From Streptomyces flavotricini (GTDB lineage: Bacteria > Actinomycetota > Actinomycetes > Streptomycetales > Streptomycetaceae): a stretch of DNA of 64,000 nucleotides. Of this stretch, positions 8,259 through 17,060 are shown piece by piece; the stretch's first letter is position 1, and each line of letters opens with the position of its first letter. Below the pieces are notes generated by a model. The model was not told the origin of the DNA and made no database searches. It saw nothing but the letters and a program-made list of their open reading frames with translations. The stretch is from NCBI RefSeq assembly GCF_020639365.1, contig NZ_JAINUL010000001.1:6139658-6203657 (forward strand), in the 5' to 3' direction. The position numbers and the translations under genes were made by a program.

Positions 8259-9149
8259 CTAGGCCTTGCGGAACCGGTTCAGCAGGGCGGACGTCGCCGG
8301 ATGCGGTCCCGTCTCCTCGGGCTCGCGCGGCAGCCGGTGCGGCAGCGAGCCGTACCAGCCGCGCGAGACCGTGTAGCCGAACGCGAGGCAGAGCATGCCG
8401 CCCGCGGCGTCCAGCCAGAAGTGGTTGGCGGTGGCCACGATGACCACGAGGGTGGCCACCGGGTAGAGCAGGCCCAGGATCCGGGCCCACGGGGCGGAGG
8501 CGACAGCGAAGATCGTCAGCCCGCACCAGAGCGACCACCCTATGTGCATCGAGGGCATGGCCGCGTACTGGTTCGACATGTGCTTGAGGTTGCCGGAGGC
8601 CATCGAGCCCCAGGTGTGGTGGACCAGCACGGTGTCGACGAAGTGCCCGCCGTTCATCAGCCGCGGCGGCGCGAGCGGGTAGAAGTAGTACCCGAGCAGG
8701 GCCACGCCCGTGGTGGCGAAGAGGACCATGCGCGTGGCCGCGTAGCGCCCCGGATGGAACCGGTAGATCCACACCAGGACGCCGATGGTCACGACGAAAT
8801 GGAGCGTGGCGTAGTAGTAGTTCATGCCGACGATCAGCCACGTCACCGAGTTGACGGCGTGGTTGACCGACTGCTCCACCGCGATGCCGAGGGTGCGTTC
8901 GAGGTCCCACAGCCAGTCGGCGTTCGCGAGGGCGTCCGCCTTCTGCTCCGGCACCGCGTTGCGGATGAGCGAGTAGGTCCAGTAACTGACCCCGATGAGC
9001 AGGATCTCGAACCAGATCCGCGGCCGGCGCGGAGCGCGCAACCGGGGCAGGAGAGCGCGCTGAACCCCCGGACGGGAATCACTCTCGGTCACGTGGGGTG
9101 ACAAGGCTTCCGTCCGGGTTTCCAGTGTCTTCACGCTCGATTCACCCAT
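8259..9149 (-). CDS. PAP2-superfamily membrane protein (inositolphosphotransferase-like)
   Basis: The 296-residue protein starts at ATG 9149. There is a short cytoplasmic N-terminus and about six membrane helices (ILLIGVSYWTYSLI, VTWLIVGMNYYYATLHF, MVLFATTGVALLGYYFYPLAPPRL, ILGLLYPVATLVVIVATANHF). The motif set YPLAPPRL, AAMPSMHIGWSL and TANHFWLDAAGG is that of the PAP2_3/AUR1-like branch, with catalytic His in SMH and NH...D. Members transfer or remove phosphate head groups of lipids. The gene converges on the amidohydrolase and is the same strand as malR. Confidence 0.88.
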   Translation of the reverse strand: MGESSVKTLETRTEALSPHVTESDSRPGVQRALLPRLRAPRRPRIWFEILLIGVSYWTYSLIRNAVPEQKADALANADWLWDLERTLGIAVEQSVNHAVNSVTWLIVGMNYYYATLHFVVTIGVLVWIYRFHPGRYAATRMVLFATTGVALLGYYFYPLAPPRLMNGGHFVDTVLVHHTWGSMASGNLKHMSNQYAAMPSMHIGWSLWCGLTIFAVASAPWARILGLLYPVATLVVIVATANHFWLDAAGGMLCLAFGYTVSRGWYGSLPHRLPREPEETGPHPATSALLNRFRKA

Positions 9150-9217
9150 GGGGAAAGAGTCTGCCAGATGCCTTCTCGCCTTCGATCATCCCTCGGGACG
9201 GTCTGCGGCGCAGCGGC

Positions 9218-10294
9218 TCAGCCCTGGGGAGTAGAGGATCCCCTGCGTTGCTGCGGACCGGAGGCGGTGGACCCGCGGACCACCAGCTCGGGCAGGAAGA
9301 CGAACTCGCTGTGCGGGGCCGGCGTACCGCCGATCTCCTCCAGCAGGGTGCGGACCGCGGCCTGCCCCATGGCCTGCACCGGCTGCCGGATGGTGGTGAG
9401 CGGCGGATCGGTGAACGCTATGAGGGGGGAGTCGTCGAAGCCGACGACGGAGACGTCCTGCGGCACGCGCAGACCCTGCTGCCGGGCCGCCCGGATCGCC
9501 CCGAGCGCCATCATGTCGCTGGCGCACACGATGGCGGTGCAGCCGCGCGCGATGAGCGCGGCCGCCGCTGCCTGCCCGCCCTCCAGCGAGTACAGCGAGT
9601 GCTGGACGAGTTCCTCGACCTCGGCCTCGTCGAGACCGAGCCGCTCCTTCATCCCGAGCCGGAAGCCCTCGATCTTGCGCAGCACGGGCACGAACCGCTT
9701 GGGCCCGACCGCGAGCCCGATCCGGGTGTGCCCGAGCGCGGTCAGGTGGGTCACGGCGAGCTGCATCGCGGCGCGGTCGTCGGGGGAGACGAAGGGGGCC
9801 TGCACCTTGTCGGAGAACCCGTTGATGAGGACGTACGGGACGCCCTGCCCGCGGAGTTGGTCGTAGCGGCCCATGTCGGCCGTGGTGTCGGCGTGCAGCC
9901 CGGAGACGAAGATGATGCCGGAGACCCCGCGGTCGACCAGCATCTCGGTGAGCTCGTCCTCAGTGGACCCGCCGGGCGTCTGCGTGGCCAGCACCGGGGT
10001 GTACCCCTGGCGGGTCAGGGCCTGGCCGATGACCTGCGCGAGCGCCGGGAAGATGGGGTTGTCCAGCTCGGGGGTTATCAGGCCGACGAGCCCCGCGCTG
10101 CGCTGACGCAGCTTGACGGGACGCTCGTAGCCGAGCACGTCGAGCGCGGCCAGCACCGATTCACGGGTGCCCGCGGCCACACCGGGCTTGCCGTTGAGCA
10201 CGCGGCTGACTGTGGCTTCGCTGACCCCCGCCTGGGCTGCGATGTCGGCTAGCCGTGCGGTCACGGGATTGGACTGTACCGGTCCCCGGCTCAC
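9218..10294 (-). CDS. malR: LacI-family regulator of maltose/maltodextrin genes (copy 1)
   Basis: The protein has 358 residues if translation starts at GTG 10294, which overlaps the upstream alpha-glucosidase stop as GTGA. GTG 10264 is an alternative giving VTARLADIAAQAG, the usual MalR N-terminus. The HTH (ARLADIAAQAGVSEATVSRVLNGK) and hinge are followed by a periplasmic-binding-protein-like sensor with CASDMMALGAIRAARQQG and VVGFDDSPLIAFTDPPLTTIRQP. It closely resembles Streptomyces MalR (Reg1), the repressor of malEFG and amylase genes. A paralog lies at 17057-18070. Which copy controls which gene is not readable. The malR label is my choice on similarity. Confidence 0.88.
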   Translation of the reverse strand: MSRGPVQSNPVTARLADIAAQAGVSEATVSRVLNGKPGVAAGTRESVLAALDVLGYERPVKLRQRSAGLVGLITPELDNPIFPALAQVIGQALTRQGYTPVLATQTPGGSTEDELTEMLVDRGVSGIIFVSGLHADTTADMGRYDQLRGQGVPYVLINGFSDKVQAPFVSPDDRAAMQLAVTHLTALGHTRIGLAVGPKRFVPVLRKIEGFRLGMKERLGLDEAEVEELVQHSLYSLEGGQAAAAALIARGCTAIVCASDMMALGAIRAARQQGLRVPQDVSVVGFDDSPLIAFTDPPLTTIRQPVQAMGQAAVRTLLEEIGGTPAPHSEFVFLPELVVRGSTASGPQQRRGSSTPQG

Positions 10295-11916
10295 AACGCC
10301 CACCACGTGCACGCATCGGCCGGCAGCAGTACGGTCCGGCCGTCCGTCTCCACCGGTGCGCTGGAGAGTACGGGCCGCCCCGGCGAGGCCAGTTCGAGCG
10401 GCTCGGAGCGGCTGTTGAGGGTGCAGGCGAATCCGGGCCGGGTGAAGTGGAGCACGCCCTCGGGCGCAGGAAGCCAGGTCAGGGGGGCCGCGTCGGGGGC
10501 GCCGAGGCCGGGCAGCGCGCGGCGCAGCTCCAGGGCGGCGCGGTACAGCTCCAGGGTGGAGTGGGGGTCGCCGGTCTGGGCGGCGACGCTGAGCGGGGCC
10601 CAGTCGGCGGGCTGCGGGAGCCAGCTGCCGGCCGGCCCGAATCCGTACGGGGGCAGCTCGCCGGACCAGGGCAGCGGGATCCGGCAGCCGTCGCGCAGCC
10701 CGTCCTGCCCGGCGGAGCGCAGGAAGGCGGGGTCCTGGCGCACGGCGTCCGGGAGGTCTTCGACCTCGGGCAGGCCGAGCTCCTCGCCCTGGTAGACGTA
10801 CGCGGACCCGGGGAGCGCGAGCATCAGCAGCGCGGCGGCCCGGGCGCGGGACAGACCCTGGGCGCCGCCCCCGTACCGCGTGACATGGCGTACGACGTCG
10901 TGGTTGGACAGCACCCAGGTGGTCGGGGCTCCGACGGAGGCGGTGGCGGCCAGGGACTCGTCGATGACGGTCCGCATCGCGCGGGTGTCCCACGGACAGT
11001 TCAGGAAGCGGAAATTGAAGGCCTGGTGCAGCTCGTCGGGGCGGACGTACAGGGCGAGCCGCTCGGAGGTCGGCGCCCAGGCCTCCGCGACGCCGATGCG
11101 CGGGCCCTCGTAGGAGTCGAGGAGCCGCCGCCAGGAGCGGTGGATCGCGTGGACCCCGTCCTGGTCGAAGAAGGGGAGCGGCTCGGTCCCGATCAGGGTG
11201 GCCTGGGCGCCGCGGCCGATGTCGGGCAGGCCGGGGGCCTTGACCATGCCGTGCGCGACGTCGATGCGGAACCCGTCGACGCCGAGGTCGAGCCAGAAGC
11301 GCAGGACGGAGGCGAACTCCTCCGCGACCTCGGGGTGCTCCCAGTTCAGGTCGGGCTGCTCGGGCGCGAAGAGGTGCAGGTACCAGGCGCCGTCGGGGGT
11401 CCGGGTCCAGGCGGGTCCGCCGAAGACGGACTCCCAGTCGTTGGGCGGGCGCTCCCCGCCGGGGCCGCGGCCGGGGCGGAAGTGGTAGCGGGTCCGGGCC
11501 TCGGACGCGGGGTGGGCGAGGGCCTCGCGGAACCAGGCGTGCCGGTCGGAGGTGTGGTTGGGCACGACGTCCACGATGACCCGCAGGCCGAGCGCGTGGG
11601 CGGCCCGCACGAGCTCGTCGGCGTCGGAGAGGTCGCCGAAGAGGGGGTCGACGGCCCGGTAGTCGGCGACGTCGTAGCCGCCGTCGGCCTGCGGGGAGAC
11701 GTAGAAGGGGGTGAGCCACACGGCGTCGACCCCGAGCCGGGCCAGGTGGGGCAGGCGCGCGCGCACCCCCTGGAGGTCGCCGACGCCGTCGCCGTCGCTG
11801 TCCGCGAAGGACCGTACGTACACCTGATAGATGACGGCATCGCGCCACCAGCCGCCGCTTGCGGTGACCTTGCTGGAAGCGCTTGCAAGCCGGGAGGCGG
11901 TCAGCTCATGGGTCAT
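10291..11916 (-). CDS. Alpha-glucosidase, GH13 (copy 1, divergent from malE)
   Basis: The 541-residue protein starts at ATG 11916 (MTHELTASRL). No ribosome site is visible, so the message may be leaderless. It is a full GH13 barrel: WWRDAVIYQVYVRSFADSDG near residue 23, VDVVPNHTSDRHAWF, the nucleophile in DGFRIDVAHGM, the acid in GVAEAWAPT and the third acid in WVLSNHDVVRH. Being cytoplasmic (no signal), it would release glucose from imported maltose or maltodextrins. It aligns along its length with the enzyme at 15453-17060. A LacI-type operator lies inside its first codons. It is coupled to the downstream LacI gene. Confidence 0.92.
   Translation of the reverse strand: MTHELTASRLASASSKVTASGGWWRDAVIYQVYVRSFADSDGDGVGDLQGVRARLPHLARLGVDAVWLTPFYVSPQADGGYDVADYRAVDPLFGDLSDADELVRAAHALGLRVIVDVVPNHTSDRHAWFREALAHPASEARTRYHFRPGRGPGGERPPNDWESVFGGPAWTRTPDGAWYLHLFAPEQPDLNWEHPEVAEEFASVLRFWLDLGVDGFRIDVAHGMVKAPGLPDIGRGAQATLIGTEPLPFFDQDGVHAIHRSWRRLLDSYEGPRIGVAEAWAPTSERLALYVRPDELHQAFNFRFLNCPWDTRAMRTVIDESLAATASVGAPTTWVLSNHDVVRHVTRYGGGAQGLSRARAAALLMLALPGSAYVYQGEELGLPEVEDLPDAVRQDPAFLRSAGQDGLRDGCRIPLPWSGELPPYGFGPAGSWLPQPADWAPLSVAAQTGDPHSTLELYRAALELRRALPGLGAPDAAPLTWLPAPEGVLHFTRPGFACTLNSRSEPLELASPGRPVLSSAPVETDGRTVLLPADACTWWAL
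11874..11887. promoter_or_regulatory. LacI/GalR-type operator within first codons of alpha-glucosidase copy 1
   Basis: TGGAAGCGCTTGCA fits the LacI/GalR consensus TGnAAnCGnTTnCA at every fixed base and is almost fully symmetric, inside the wider GCTGGAAGCGCTTGCAAGC. It lies 29-42 bases inside the coding start of the alpha-glucosidase gene, in the malE intergenic neighbourhood. Binding by one of the two LacI proteins here is inferred. Confidence 0.55.
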
Positions 11917-12031
11917 ATAGGGGTCAACGCGCGCACATGCCCCCTGGTTGCGGGCCTGATGCCCCGAAGGAAGTTCGAACAACCAGCAAGCGGCGGCAAC
12001 CGTCAGGACACACGGTTGTAACGATCGGCCC

Positions 12032-12056
12032 AGCTTGCAGAAAATTGCCGCAAGCT
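12032..12056. promoter_or_regulatory. CTTGC-type inverted repeat upstream of malE (MalR site candidate)
   Basis: AGCTTGC-N11-GCAAGCT is a 7-bp dyad that starts 107 bases before malE. It contains CTTGCAG, the sequence known in Streptomyces maltose and amylase promoters as the MalR/Reg1 recognition unit. A CTTGC pair also precedes the alpha-amylase gene (19290-19308). Function is inferred from the shared motif. Confidence 0.5.
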
Positions 12057-12138
12057 CTTTCGGACGGCTTTCAGGCTTGTTACGTTCCCTGCAACTCGGG
12101 ACCGCGAGGGCGCGGCCGGGATCATCGAAGGAGTTCAT

Positions 12139-13413
12139 ATGCGGCGTGGCATAGCGGCCACCGCGCTGGTCGCGACCCTGGCGCTCGCGGCGACGGCTTG
12201 CGGTGGGGACGACAAGGGTGCGGCCGGCGAGACCAAGGCAGGCGGCGAGCTTTCCGGCACGGTCACGTGGTGGGACACCTCGAACGACGCCGAGAAGGCC
12301 AGCTTCCAGAAGATCGCCGAGGCGTTCACCGCGAAGCACCCGAAGGTCACCGTCAAGTACGTCAACGTCCCGTACGGCGACGCGCAGAACAAGGTCAAGA
12401 ACGCCTTCAGCAGCGGTTCCGAAGCCCCCGACGTGATCCGTGCCGACGTCGGCTGGGTCGCGGACTTCGCCTCGCTCGGCTACCTCGACGAGGTCCCGGC
12501 CGAGACGGCGAAGAAGGTCGACGCCGAGTTCCTGCCGCAGGCCGCGGCCAGCGGCAAGTTCGAGGGCAAGACCTACGCAGTCCCGCAGGTCATCGACACC
12601 CTCGGCCTCTTCTACAACAAGAAGATGCTCGCCGACGCCGGCGTTCAGCCCCCCAAGACCCTGGAGGAGCTGAAGACCGCCGCCGCCGCGATCAAGGCGA
12701 AGAGCGGCAAGGCCGGCCTGTACCTGCGCGGCGACGACTCGTACTGGTTCCTCCCGCTCATCTACGGCGAGGGCGGCGACCTCGTCGACGCGAAGAACAA
12801 GACGGTCACCGTCGACAACCCGGCGGGCGTCAAGGCGTTCAAGACCGCCCGCGACCTGGTCACCTCGGGTGCGGCGATCACCAACGCCACCGACGGCTGG
12901 ACCAACATGCAGACCGCCTTCAAGTCGGGCGAAGCCGCGATGATGATCAACGGTCCGTGGGCCGTCGCCGACACCTACGCCGGCGACCAGTTCAAGGACA
13001 AGGCCAACCTCGGCGTCGCCGCCGTACCGGCCGGCTCCGTCAAGGCGGGTGCCCCGCAGGGCGGCCACGACCTCGCCGTCTACGCCGGTTCCAAGAACCG
13101 CGCCGCCGCGCACGCCTTCGTCGAGTACATGACCTCGCAGGACGTGCAGGTGCAGTCCACCAAGGAGCTCAGCCTGCTCCCGACCCGGACCGCCGCCTAC
13201 GAGCAGCCGGACGTCAAGTCCAGCGAGATGGTCCAGTTCTTCAAGCCGGCCGTGGACAAGGCCGTCGAGCGCGCCTGGATCCCGGAGAACGGCTCCCTCT
13301 TCGAGCCGCTGAAGGTCGAATACACCAAGGCGATCACGGGGGCCTCGAGCCCGGAGGACGCGGCCAAGTCGGCCGGCGTCGAGTTCCGCAAGATCCTCAA
13401 GGGCTGGAAGTAG
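12139..13413 (+). CDS. malE: Maltose/maltodextrin ABC transporter substrate-binding lipoprotein
   Basis: The 424-residue protein starts at ATG 12139 after GAAGGAG. Its signal peptide ends in a lipobox (LAATAC, lipidated Cys21). The mature protein is a family 1 solute-binding protein: GTVTWWDTSNDAEKASF, APDVIRADVGWVADFA, DTLGLFYNKKMLADAG, AAMMINGPWAVAD and a C-terminal ILKGWK. It would capture maltose and maltodextrins outside the membrane and deliver them to MalFG. It is first in a run malE-malF-malG-alpha-glucosidase-lacI on the plus strand. No ATPase gene is present; Streptomyces usually share MsiK, encoded elsewhere. Confidence 0.95.
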   Translation: MRRGIAATALVATLALAATACGGDDKGAAGETKAGGELSGTVTWWDTSNDAEKASFQKIAEAFTAKHPKVTVKYVNVPYGDAQNKVKNAFSSGSEAPDVIRADVGWVADFASLGYLDEVPAETAKKVDAEFLPQAAASGKFEGKTYAVPQVIDTLGLFYNKKMLADAGVQPPKTLEELKTAAAAIKAKSGKAGLYLRGDDSYWFLPLIYGEGGDLVDAKNKTVTVDNPAGVKAFKTARDLVTSGAAITNATDGWTNMQTAFKSGEAAMMINGPWAVADTYAGDQFKDKANLGVAAVPAGSVKAGAPQGGHDLAVYAGSKNRAAAHAFVEYMTSQDVQVQSTKELSLLPTRTAAYEQPDVKSSEMVQFFKPAVDKAVERAWIPENGSLFEPLKVEYTKAITGASSPEDAAKSAGVEFRKILKGWK

Positions 13414-13421
13414 ACAAGACG

Positions 13422-14459
13422 ATGGCTGCTCACACCAGCCAGTCGGTGGCGAAGGCCGCGGGCGGCGACGGGGAAGACCCCGTCGCGGCCCGCGGCCGGA
13501 GCCGCAGGACTGACACCGCAACCGCCCGGAACGACGGTGGCGTCAGGCGTGCCCTCGCCACCCACTGGTACGCCTGGGCCATGATCGCCCCGGTGGTGCT
13601 CGTCCTCGGCGTGATCATCGGCTGGCCGCTCGCCCGCGGCATCTACCTGTCGCTGACCGACGCCAACGAGCGCAATGTCGGCCGTACGATCGGCGCCAAC
13701 CACATCGAGGCCACGTACAAGTTCGTCGGCCTCGACAACTACGCCGACGTCCTGGCCGACCCGGTGTTCCTGCAGCGGCTGGTGTGGACGGTGGTGTGGA
13801 CCGTCCTGTGCGTGTCGATCACCTTCACGCTCGGACTGGCCCTGGCCAACATGCTCAACCGGGAGTTCCGGGGCCGCGCCGCCTACCGGATGGCGCTCAT
13901 CCTGCCCTGGGCCGTTCCCGGCTTCGTCTCCGTCTTCGCCTGGCGGTTCCTGTTCAACCGCGACAGCGGCATCCTGAACAAGATCCTCGAAGGGGGCGGC
14001 ATCTCGGCGGTCCCGTGGCTCGACGACCCGACGTGGGCGAAGTTCTCGGTCGTCGCCGTCAACGTCTGGCTCGGCGTCCCCTTCATGATGGTCGCCCTGC
14101 TCGGCGGGCTGCAGTCGATCCCCGGTGAGCTGTACGAGGCCGCCGAGATGGACGGGGCCACGGCCTGGCAGCGGTTCCGGCACATCACCCTGCCCGGGCT
14201 GCGGTCGGTGAGCATGACGGTGATCCTGCTCTCCACCATCTGGACCTTCAACATGTTCCCGGTGATCTTCCTGCTGACGCGGGGCGGACCGGGCGACTCC
14301 ACCGAGATCCTGGTGACCCAGGCGTTCCGGGAGGCCTTCGTGGCCAGCCCGCGCGATTTCGCGGGCTCCGCCACCTGGGGCGTGCTCATCCTCGCCCTGC
14401 TCATGATCTTCGCGCTGGTCTACCGGCGCTCGCTGCGCAAGCAGGGAGAGGTGTGGTGA
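13422..14459 (+). CDS. malF: Maltose ABC transporter permease MalF
   Basis: The 345-residue protein starts at ATG 13422, eight bases after the malE stop. A charged cytoplasmic N-terminus of about 45 residues precedes six membrane helices. The binding-protein-dependent permease signature EAAEMDGATAWQRFRHITLPGL (EAA loop, near residue 235) contacts the shared ATPase. It ends with a basic tail and overlaps malG by four bases. It forms the channel together with MalG. Confidence 0.95.
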   Translation: MAAHTSQSVAKAAGGDGEDPVAARGRSRRTDTATARNDGGVRRALATHWYAWAMIAPVVLVLGVIIGWPLARGIYLSLTDANERNVGRTIGANHIEATYKFVGLDNYADVLADPVFLQRLVWTVVWTVLCVSITFTLGLALANMLNREFRGRAAYRMALILPWAVPGFVSVFAWRFLFNRDSGILNKILEGGGISAVPWLDDPTWAKFSVVAVNVWLGVPFMMVALLGGLQSIPGELYEAAEMDGATAWQRFRHITLPGLRSVSMTVILLSTIWTFNMFPVIFLLTRGGPGDSTEILVTQAFREAFVASPRDFAGSATWGVLILALLMIFALVYRRSLRKQGEVW

Positions 14460-15376
14460 CCGTGACGACGACCGACGTTCCCGCGAGCAAGCCGGACGCG
14501 AGCAAGCAGAGCGCGAGCAGGCCGGACGCGAGCAAGCAGAGCGTGCGCAAGAGGGGGGAGCGCTCCCCGCTCGCCTCCGCCGGACTGCACGTCACCCTGA
14601 TCGTGGCGTCCGTGATCGCCGTCTTCCCGGTGCTGTGGGTCCTGCTGACCTCCATCAAGCCCGCGAAGCACGCCATCTCCACGGACTTCGTGAAGGAACC
14701 GACCCTCGACAACTACCGCTACCTGGTGGAGTCGACCTCCTTCTTCACCTGGTTCGGCAACTCCGTGCTCGTCGCCGGCATCACCACCGTCCTCGGCGTG
14801 TTCATCGCCGCCACGACCGGGTACGCCGTGAGCCGGTTCAAGTTCCCCGGCATGAAGCCGCTGATGTGGACCCTGCTCATCACGCAGATGTTCCCGATGG
14901 CCATCCTGATCGTCCCGCTCTACAACCTCATGGGACAGCTGGGACTGCTCAACCAGCCGCTCGGGCTGATCATCACGTACCTCACCATCGCCGTGCCGTT
15001 CTGCGCCTGGATGATGAAGGGCTTCTTCGACACCATCCCGGTCGAGATCGACGAATCCGGCCGCGTCGACGGACTCAACCCCTTCGGCACCTTCTGGCGC
15101 CTGATCCTGCCGCTGGCCAAGCCCGGCCTCGCCGTCACCGGCTTCTACTCGTTCATCACCGCCTGGGGCGAGGTCGCGTACGCCTCCGCCTTCATGGTCG
15201 GCGACGAACACCTCACCCTCGCCGGGGGCCTGCAGACCTTCGTCACGCAGTACACCTCCAACTGGGGTGCGATGAGTGCCGCTTCGGTCCTCATCGCCAT
15301 CCCGGCGGCCATCTTCTTCCTCTTCGCCCAGCGTCACCTCGTCGCCGGGATGACGGCAGGCGCGACCAAGGGCTGA
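14456..15376 (+). CDS. malG: Maltose ABC transporter permease MalG
   Basis: The 306-residue protein most likely starts at GTG 14456, which overlaps the malF stop as GTGA and lies six bases after GGGAGAG. GTG 14453 is also in frame. Six membrane helices are seen, and the EAA loop reads EIDESGRVDGLNPFGTFWRLILPL. The N-terminal cytoplasmic part contains a doubled ten-residue unit (ASKPDASKQS, ASRPDASKQS) from a 30-bp DNA repeat, which is not part of the transporter fold. MalF and MalG form the membrane channel. Confidence 0.95.
   Translation: MTVTTTDVPASKPDASKQSASRPDASKQSVRKRGERSPLASAGLHVTLIVASVIAVFPVLWVLLTSIKPAKHAISTDFVKEPTLDNYRYLVESTSFFTWFGNSVLVAGITTVLGVFIAATTGYAVSRFKFPGMKPLMWTLLITQMFPMAILIVPLYNLMGQLGLLNQPLGLIITYLTIAVPFCAWMMKGFFDTIPVEIDESGRVDGLNPFGTFWRLILPLAKPGLAVTGFYSFITAWGEVAYASAFMVGDEHLTLAGGLQTFVTQYTSNWGAMSAASVLIAIPAAIFFLFAQRHLVAGMTAGATKG
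14483..14542 (+). repeat. 30-bp tandem duplication in malG
   Basis: Two adjacent 30-bp units (14483-14512 and 14513-14542) differ at a single base. Each also contains GCGAGCA(A/G)-type sub-repeats. They keep the reading frame and encode a Ser/Asp/Lys-rich cytoplasmic extension before the first membrane helix of MalG. Confidence 0.9.
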
Positions 15377-15452
15377 CGCCCCTCTCGCGACCACAGGGCC
15401 GACCACCCTGCCTGCCCCCTCTCACCCCCGGCCCGATCTCTCCAAGGACGAC

Positions 15453-17060
15453 ATGACCCAGCACCTCGCCGACGCACTGACTTCGGACAGTGGCCTTCCC
15501 ACCACCACCGGCACCCGGCCCGGCTGGTGGAGAGAAGCGGTGATCTACCAGGTCTATCCGCGCAGCTTCGCCGACTCCAACGGGGACGGCATGGGGGACC
15601 TCGAAGGCATCCGCAGCCGTCTGCCCTACCTCAAGGAGCTGGGCGTCGACGCCGTCTGGCTCAGCCCCTTCTACGCCTCCCCGCAGGCCGACGCCGGCTA
15701 CGACGTCGCCGACTACCGGGCCATCGACCCCATGTTCGGCACCCTGCACGACGCCGACGCCGTGATCCGCGAAGCCCACGAGCTGGGCCTGCGCATCATC
15801 GTGGACCTCGTCCCCAACCACTGCTCCGACCAGCACGAATGGTTCAAGCAGGCGCTTCGGGAGGGCCCCGGCACCCCGCTGCGCGAGCGCTTCCACTTCC
15901 GCCCCGGGCAGGGCGACGACGGGGAGCTGCCGCCCAACGACTGGGAGTCGATCTTCGGCGGTCCGGCGTGGACCCGCGTCGCGGACGGCGAGTGGTACCT
16001 GCACCTCTTCGCCCCCGAGCAGCCCGACTTCAACTGGGAGCACCCGGCCGTCCAGGACGAGTTCCGCTCCATCCTGCGGTTCTGGCTCGACCTGGGGGCC
16101 GACGGCTTCCGCATCGACGTCGCCCACGGCCTGGTCAAGGCCCCCGGCCTGCCCGACCTCGGCCGCGACGAGCAGCTCAAGCTGCTCGGCAACCAGGTGC
16201 TGCCCTTCTTCGACCAGGACGGCGTCCACGAGATCTACCGCTCCTGGCGCCTGGTCCTCGACGAGTACGCGGGCGACCGCATCGGCGTCGCCGAGGCCTG
16301 GACCCCCAGCGCCGACCGCACCGCCCTGTACCTGCGCCCCGACGAGCTGCACCAGGCGTTCAACTTCCACTACCTGAGCACCGGCTGGGACGCGGAGGCG
16401 CTGCGCGCCACCATCGACGAGTCGCTCGACTCGATGCGGCCCGTCGGCGCCCCCACCACCTGGGTGCTGTCCAACCACGACGTGGTCCGCCACCGCACCC
16501 GCTTCGGCAGCCTGGAGCGGGCCCGCGCCGCCGCGCTGCTGATGCTGGCCCTGCCCGGGTCCGCGTACGTCTACCAGGGCGAGGAGCTCGGCCTGCCCGA
16601 GGTCGTGGACCTCCCCGACGAGGTGCGCCAGGACCCCTCGTTCTTCAAGGCGAACGGCCAGGACGGACTCCGCGACGGCTGCCGCGTGCCGATCCCGTGG
16701 TCGGGCGACCAGGCCCCGTACGGCTTCGGCGAGGGTGGCAGCTGGCTGCCGCAGCCGGCCGAGTGGGCCGGGCTGAGCGTCGAGGTCCAGACGGGCGACC
16801 CGGCCTCCACCCTGGAGCTGTACCGGGCGGCGCTGCGGATCCGCCGGGAGCGCGGCGACCTGGGCGCGGGCGACGCGGTGGAGTGGCTGGAGGCGCCCGA
16901 GGGCGTGCTGGCGTTCCGCCGCGGCGACTTCGTCTGCACGGTCAACACGACGCGGGAGCCCGTCCGGATGCCCGCGCCGGGGACGGTGCTGCTGGCGAGC
17001 GGCGAGGTGACGGACCCCGGGGTCCTCGGGGCCGACACGGCGGTGTGGTGGCAGGGGTGA
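15453..17060 (+). CDS. aglA: Alpha-glucosidase, GH13 (copy 2, mal operon)
   Basis: The 535-residue protein starts at ATG 15453 after AAGGA. The N-terminus (MTQHLADALT, then WWREAVIYQVYPRSFADSNG) matches Streptomyces AglA. Catalytic motifs are intact: DGFRIDVAHGL (nucleophile), GVAEAWTPS (acid) and WVLSNHDVVRH. With no signal peptide, it acts in the cytoplasm on maltose and short maltodextrins imported by MalEFG. It follows malG by 76 bases and is coupled (GTGA) to a LacI gene. Its sister copy is at 10291-11916. Confidence 0.94.
   Translation: MTQHLADALTSDSGLPTTTGTRPGWWREAVIYQVYPRSFADSNGDGMGDLEGIRSRLPYLKELGVDAVWLSPFYASPQADAGYDVADYRAIDPMFGTLHDADAVIREAHELGLRIIVDLVPNHCSDQHEWFKQALREGPGTPLRERFHFRPGQGDDGELPPNDWESIFGGPAWTRVADGEWYLHLFAPEQPDFNWEHPAVQDEFRSILRFWLDLGADGFRIDVAHGLVKAPGLPDLGRDEQLKLLGNQVLPFFDQDGVHEIYRSWRLVLDEYAGDRIGVAEAWTPSADRTALYLRPDELHQAFNFHYLSTGWDAEALRATIDESLDSMRPVGAPTTWVLSNHDVVRHRTRFGSLERARAAALLMLALPGSAYVYQGEELGLPEVVDLPDEVRQDPSFFKANGQDGLRDGCRVPIPWSGDQAPYGFGEGGSWLPQPAEWAGLSVEVQTGDPASTLELYRAALRIRRERGDLGAGDAVEWLEAPEGVLAFRRGDFVCTVNTTREPVRMPAPGTVLLASGEVTDPGVLGADTAVWWQG

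Noticed and set aside
14483..14542. The malG repeat considered as a CRISPR or REP element
   Set aside because: There are only two adjacent units without spacers, in frame within a coding region, so it is a simple coding duplication.
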